Source: Humibacter sp. RRB41 (GTDB taxonomy: Bacteria; Actinomycetota; Actinomycetes; Actinomycetales; Microbacteriaceae). From it: 64,000 nt of DNA. The notes under the pieces were generated by a model that had not been told where the DNA came from, did no database searches, and saw only the letters and a program-made list of their open reading frames with translations. Positions within the stretch are counted from its first letter, which is position 1. Every line of letters starts with the position of its first letter. Positions 61,809 to 64,000 of this stretch are shown here, piece after piece. The stretch covers positions 682,001 through 746,000 of the forward strand of contig NZ_JAKWJQ010000001.1 of assembly GCF_022761015.1 (NCBI RefSeq). The letters run 5' to 3'. A program made the translations under genes and the position numbers.

Positions 61809-62387
61809 TTCGCTCCCCACTGATCCGACTCCCTGCCACGTTATCGAAGGGCCTTCCTTCAGTCGGACAGATACGGGTTCGAGCGTCAGTAGGTGCAGGC
61901 CAAGATCTTGCGACCTGGTTGCCGCTCGACCGACCGATAGCCGGTCCCCCACCGCGCCGGTCTCGTCAATTGTGTTGACCATTGTGTCTTCGAACGCTCA
62001 AGTGCCCGTAAGACCCGCCCGATGAAGATGCCCGCGAAGGTACGACAACTGCAACATCGTCCCTGATTACTTCTTGGACGTCGGCTTGACGTTCCCTCAA
62101 TGGGAGAACTTGCCCGTCGGATTGCTTCGCTGGAGTTCTGCGGCCTTAGAGTCGCACCCGTGCAGCTTTGCAGTGACGGTTGCGGCGGCCTGGGCTGCGC
62201 TCCGCACTACTCGTCCTTGTCGACGTGGACCTCGTGGACCTCGCGGATCTCGCCGTCCGCGATGGTCCCCGGGCGTGGCAAGAATCTGGCAACAAGTGAG
62301 CAAGGTCGTGCTGATCGAGGAGGGCCCATTGATCCCGAGACACCAGGGATTTCGCGGGCGCTCCACAGTTCCTGATGACGTGGAGAA
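61809..62387. other. Gap before attR without a recognised gene
   Basis: About 580 bp. No frame shows a known motif or a believable start. It probably holds decayed island-end sequence where an integrase may once have been. Confidence 0.5.
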
Positions 62388-62469
62388 TTCAAATCCCACC
62401 GATACCGCCATTGTGATGTCTCAGGACATCGGAATAGCTCGAATCTACGTTTTGTGGGTTCGGGCTATT
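62388..62469 (+). repeat. attR of the tRNA-Ser island
   Basis: 82-bp copy of 24717-24797: T-arm 3' half, acceptor 3' strand, CCA region and the downstream hairpin. Two C-to-T changes in the hairpin turn C-G pairs into U-G pairs, so the hairpin is preserved. There is no 5' half of a tRNA here. Confidence 0.9.
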
Positions 62470-62615
62470 CGCTTTTCCGCGGGGTCGGCAGTCGCGTCGC
62501 CGCGGTGAGCCTGGCTATCGGACCGCCCATGCGGTCGACGACGAGCGCGAACCGGCCGGGAACCACCTGGCGAAACGCACGTCCGGCTGTGCTACGCCGT
62601 GCATGGCTCTCGGCC

Positions 62616-62765
62616 ATGGAGACGATCACCCACCGCGAAATGCGCAACCGTGGCGGCGAAGCGCGCGCAGCCCGAACGAACGCAGAAGCGCTCGCCACAA
62701 TCGAACGTGCGCCATCCGCGATGAGTTCTCGAGAGCTGATCGAAGACAGTCGAGGCAACTGGTGA
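62616..62765 (+). pseudogene. Antitoxin remnant (Phd/VapB-like, internally deleted)
   Basis: 49 residues: METITHREMRNRGGEARAAR, then SMSSREL-like tail (SSRELIEDSRGNW). The start is a Phd-type N-terminus (THREMRNxSGE), but the central beta-strand and the NGR region are missing. Overlaps the next start by GTGA. Confidence 0.6.
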
Positions 62766-62990
62766 CAGTTGCGTACCGCGACACCTCGGCGGCGATGAAG
62801 CTACTCGTAGAGGAGAGCGAATCCGAGATCCTCTCGCTCGAACCGGTGAACTCGAACCGTCGTCTCGCTGCATCCTGGTTGTTGTGCGACCGCGCTACGC
62901 GCAGGGGTCGACGAGATCATCACGTACGACGAGGAACTAGCGCGCGCAGCCTCCTCGGCCGGGGTCCGCGTGGTCGCTCCCGCCGCGTAG
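62762..62990 (+). pseudogene. VapC (PIN toxin) remnant, internally deleted
   Basis: The N-terminus VAYRDTSAAMKLLVEESESE carries the first PIN aspartate. The C-terminal motif ITYDEELARAASSAGVRVVA is intact but in another frame. About half of a normal VapC (around 130 residues) is missing. Confidence 0.7.
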
Positions 62991-63095
62991 GCGGCGGATC
63001 CGACTACGTCCGGCCACAACTGATTTCGCGTCTGTCCGCAGCCGGCTCGGTCAGTGGTGGACCGGCCGCGTGCTCAAGCGGGTCGGCGTGCGCGA

Positions 63096-63116
63096 TACCC
63101 CGGTGTAACCGGGGTA
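63096..63116. promoter_or_regulatory. Perfect 9-bp inverted repeat upstream of kup
   Basis: TACCCCGGT-GTA-ACCGGGGTA, 88 bases before the kup start. Could be an operator or a small terminator of the toxin-antitoxin remnant. Confidence 0.45.
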
Positions 63117-63203
63117 GCGTGGCGCAGGTGCAAGGGAATTTGAGGTCGTGATGACCACATCGGAACGGCCGACCAGAAGGCTCAGCGCTGCCGAATGCGC
63201 CCG

Positions 63204-64000
63204 ATGAGCGCTCCTGTCAAAGGTGACGGTCCCGAGCCTCTGCGGAAGCGCGGCATAGCGGTGCCGTTCGCGGGCCACCGTGCCGGGGCGGTAGCGGCCG
63301 CGGTCGCCGCACTGGGAGTCGTGTTCGGCGATATCGGCACGAGCCCGTTGTATGCGCTGAAGACGGTGTTCCTCCTGGACGGCGGCGCCGTCCGACCGGT
63401 GCAAGAGGATGTCTACGGCGTGGTCTCGCTGATCTTCTGGAGCATCACGATCATCGTGTCGATCAAATACGTCGGCATCTTGATGCGTGCCGACAACGAC
63501 GGCGAGGGCGGGGTGATGGCCCTCGCGGCGCTTGCGCAGCGCCTCTACGCGAGTAAGGCGAGTCGCGCCGGCGCGCTTGTCATCATCGGCATCGTCGGCG
63601 TCTCGCTCTTCTACGGTGACTCGATCATCACCCCGGCCATCAGCGTTCTGTCGGCCGTCGAGGGTCTCAACGTCACGACACCGGCCATCACGCACCTGAT
63701 CATTCCGATCGCCGCCGTCATCCTGGTCGCACTCTTCGCCGTGCAGCGTTTCGGCACAGGCCGGGTCGGCGTGCTCTTCGGTCCGGTCATGGTGCTGTGG
63801 TTCGTCGTGCTGGCCGTGGCCGGACTGGCCATGGTCATCCAGCACCCGGAGGTTCTGCTCGGCCTTCTGCCGACCTACGCGATCGCCTTCATCATCGCCC
63901 ACCCGGCGATCTCTTTCATCGCCCTCGGAGCGGTCGTCCTCGTGATCACCGGAGCCGAGGCGCTTTACGCCGACATGGGACATTTCGGGCCGTCGCCGAT
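63204..64000 (+). CDS. kup: Kup potassium transporter (5' part; runs off the window)
   Basis: At least 265 residues from ATG 63204. Family-diagnostic ALGVVFGDIGTSPLYALKTV in the first membrane helix, then RADNDGEGGVMALAAL, SLFYGDSIITPAISVLSAVE and VITGAEALYADMGHFGPSP. High-affinity K+/H+ uptake; the C-terminal half is outside. A possible upstream start at 63151 (MTTSERPTRR) is out of frame with this protein. Core gene bordering the island. Confidence 0.93.
   Translation, partial: MSAPVKGDGPEPLRKRGIAVPFAGHRAGAVAAAVAALGVVFGDIGTSPLYALKTVFLLDGGAVRPVQEDVYGVVSLIFWSITIIVSIKYVGILMRADNDGEGGVMALAALAQRLYASKASRAGALVIIGIVGVSLFYGDSIITPAISVLSAVEGLNVTTPAITHLIIPIAAVILVALFAVQRFGTGRVGVLFGPVMVLWFVVLAVAGLAMVIQHPEVLLGLLPTYAIAFIIAHPAISFIALGAVVLVITGAEALYADMGHFGPSP

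Larger units (their letters stand above)
24717..62469. mobile_element. 37.7-kb tRNA-Ser genomic island
   Basis: Bounded by near-identical direct repeats that contain the tRNA-Ser 3' end, with the intact tRNA at the left. The content is accessory: toxin-antitoxin, serine recombinase, IS fragments, surface adhesin, restriction-like genes and many pseudogenes. Core genes flank it (radA and tRNA to the left, kup to the right). No tyrosine integrase is visible, so the island appears immobile. Confidence 0.85.

Noticed and set aside
63117-63203. Start of kup at ATG 63151
   Set aside because: That frame is not the one encoding the transporter motifs; ATG 63204 is in frame.

Overview
The window is high-GC DNA from a Gram-positive actinobacterium, most likely of the family Microbacteriaceae. 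Supporting signs are the GGATGCC/CGGATGC flavour throughout, an 838-residue ClpC with a UVR motif, an LAxTG-type (sortase E-like) cell-wall signal, T-tract-poor terminators and many GTG starts. The genus cannot be fixed from the sequence alone.

Chromosomal left part (1-24.7 kb). A partial CtaG-like cytochrome oxidase assembly gene is followed by a ROK regulator transcribed away from a seven-gene operon (2.3-11.3 kb). The operon holds an SBP_bac_5 lipoprotein, two permeases, two ATPases, a GH2 beta-mannosidase and a LacI-type sensor without a DNA-binding domain. Together they look like a beta-mannoside or manno-oligosaccharide uptake and hydrolysis system. Next come cardiolipin synthase, a Pro/Tyr-rich membrane protein, a pirin, a small lipoprotein, clpC with a strong terminator, an ArgA-like acetyltransferase and a Thr-rich membrane protein. 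A 2-kb insertion carries a lipoprotein and a NYN-domain nuclease-like protein and is flanked by an 18-bp repeat. radA, an SGNH hydrolase and tRNA-Ser(CGA) close the segment.

Genomic island (24.7-62.5 kb). The 3' end of tRNA-Ser plus its downstream hairpin (about 82 bp) is repeated 37.7 kb away, which marks attL and attR of a tRNA-Ser island. No integrase remains; an IS1249-like transposase fragment lies where one might be expected. Cargo includes two DHFR-family reductases, a phosphotransferase, a TetR/oxidoreductase pair, a MazEF-like toxin-antitoxin, a serine recombinase, a cytidine deaminase-ASCH fusion, a 1674-residue DUF11-type surface adhesin with a divergent MalT/LuxR-type regulator, a nudix hydrolase, several small conserved proteins and two near-identical SRPBCC genes. 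The SRPBCC genes bracket a segment containing a two-gene cassette (343-residue unknown plus a 713-residue PIN-like, coiled-coil, membrane-anchored protein). At the right end are DUF488, a probable dual-OB protein, an Mrr-like endonuclease and a 5'-nucleotidase. Many genes are broken (cytidylyltransferase, nudix, IS3, IS1249, unknowns), so the island is old and decaying.

Right flank (62.5-64 kb). A collapsed VapBC-like module is followed by the start of a Kup potassium transporter, which runs off the window.

The best candidates for something undescribed are the 54-57 kb cassette, the deaminase-ASCH fusion, and the adhesin/regulator pair with helically phased TTCATCGGG repeats between them.
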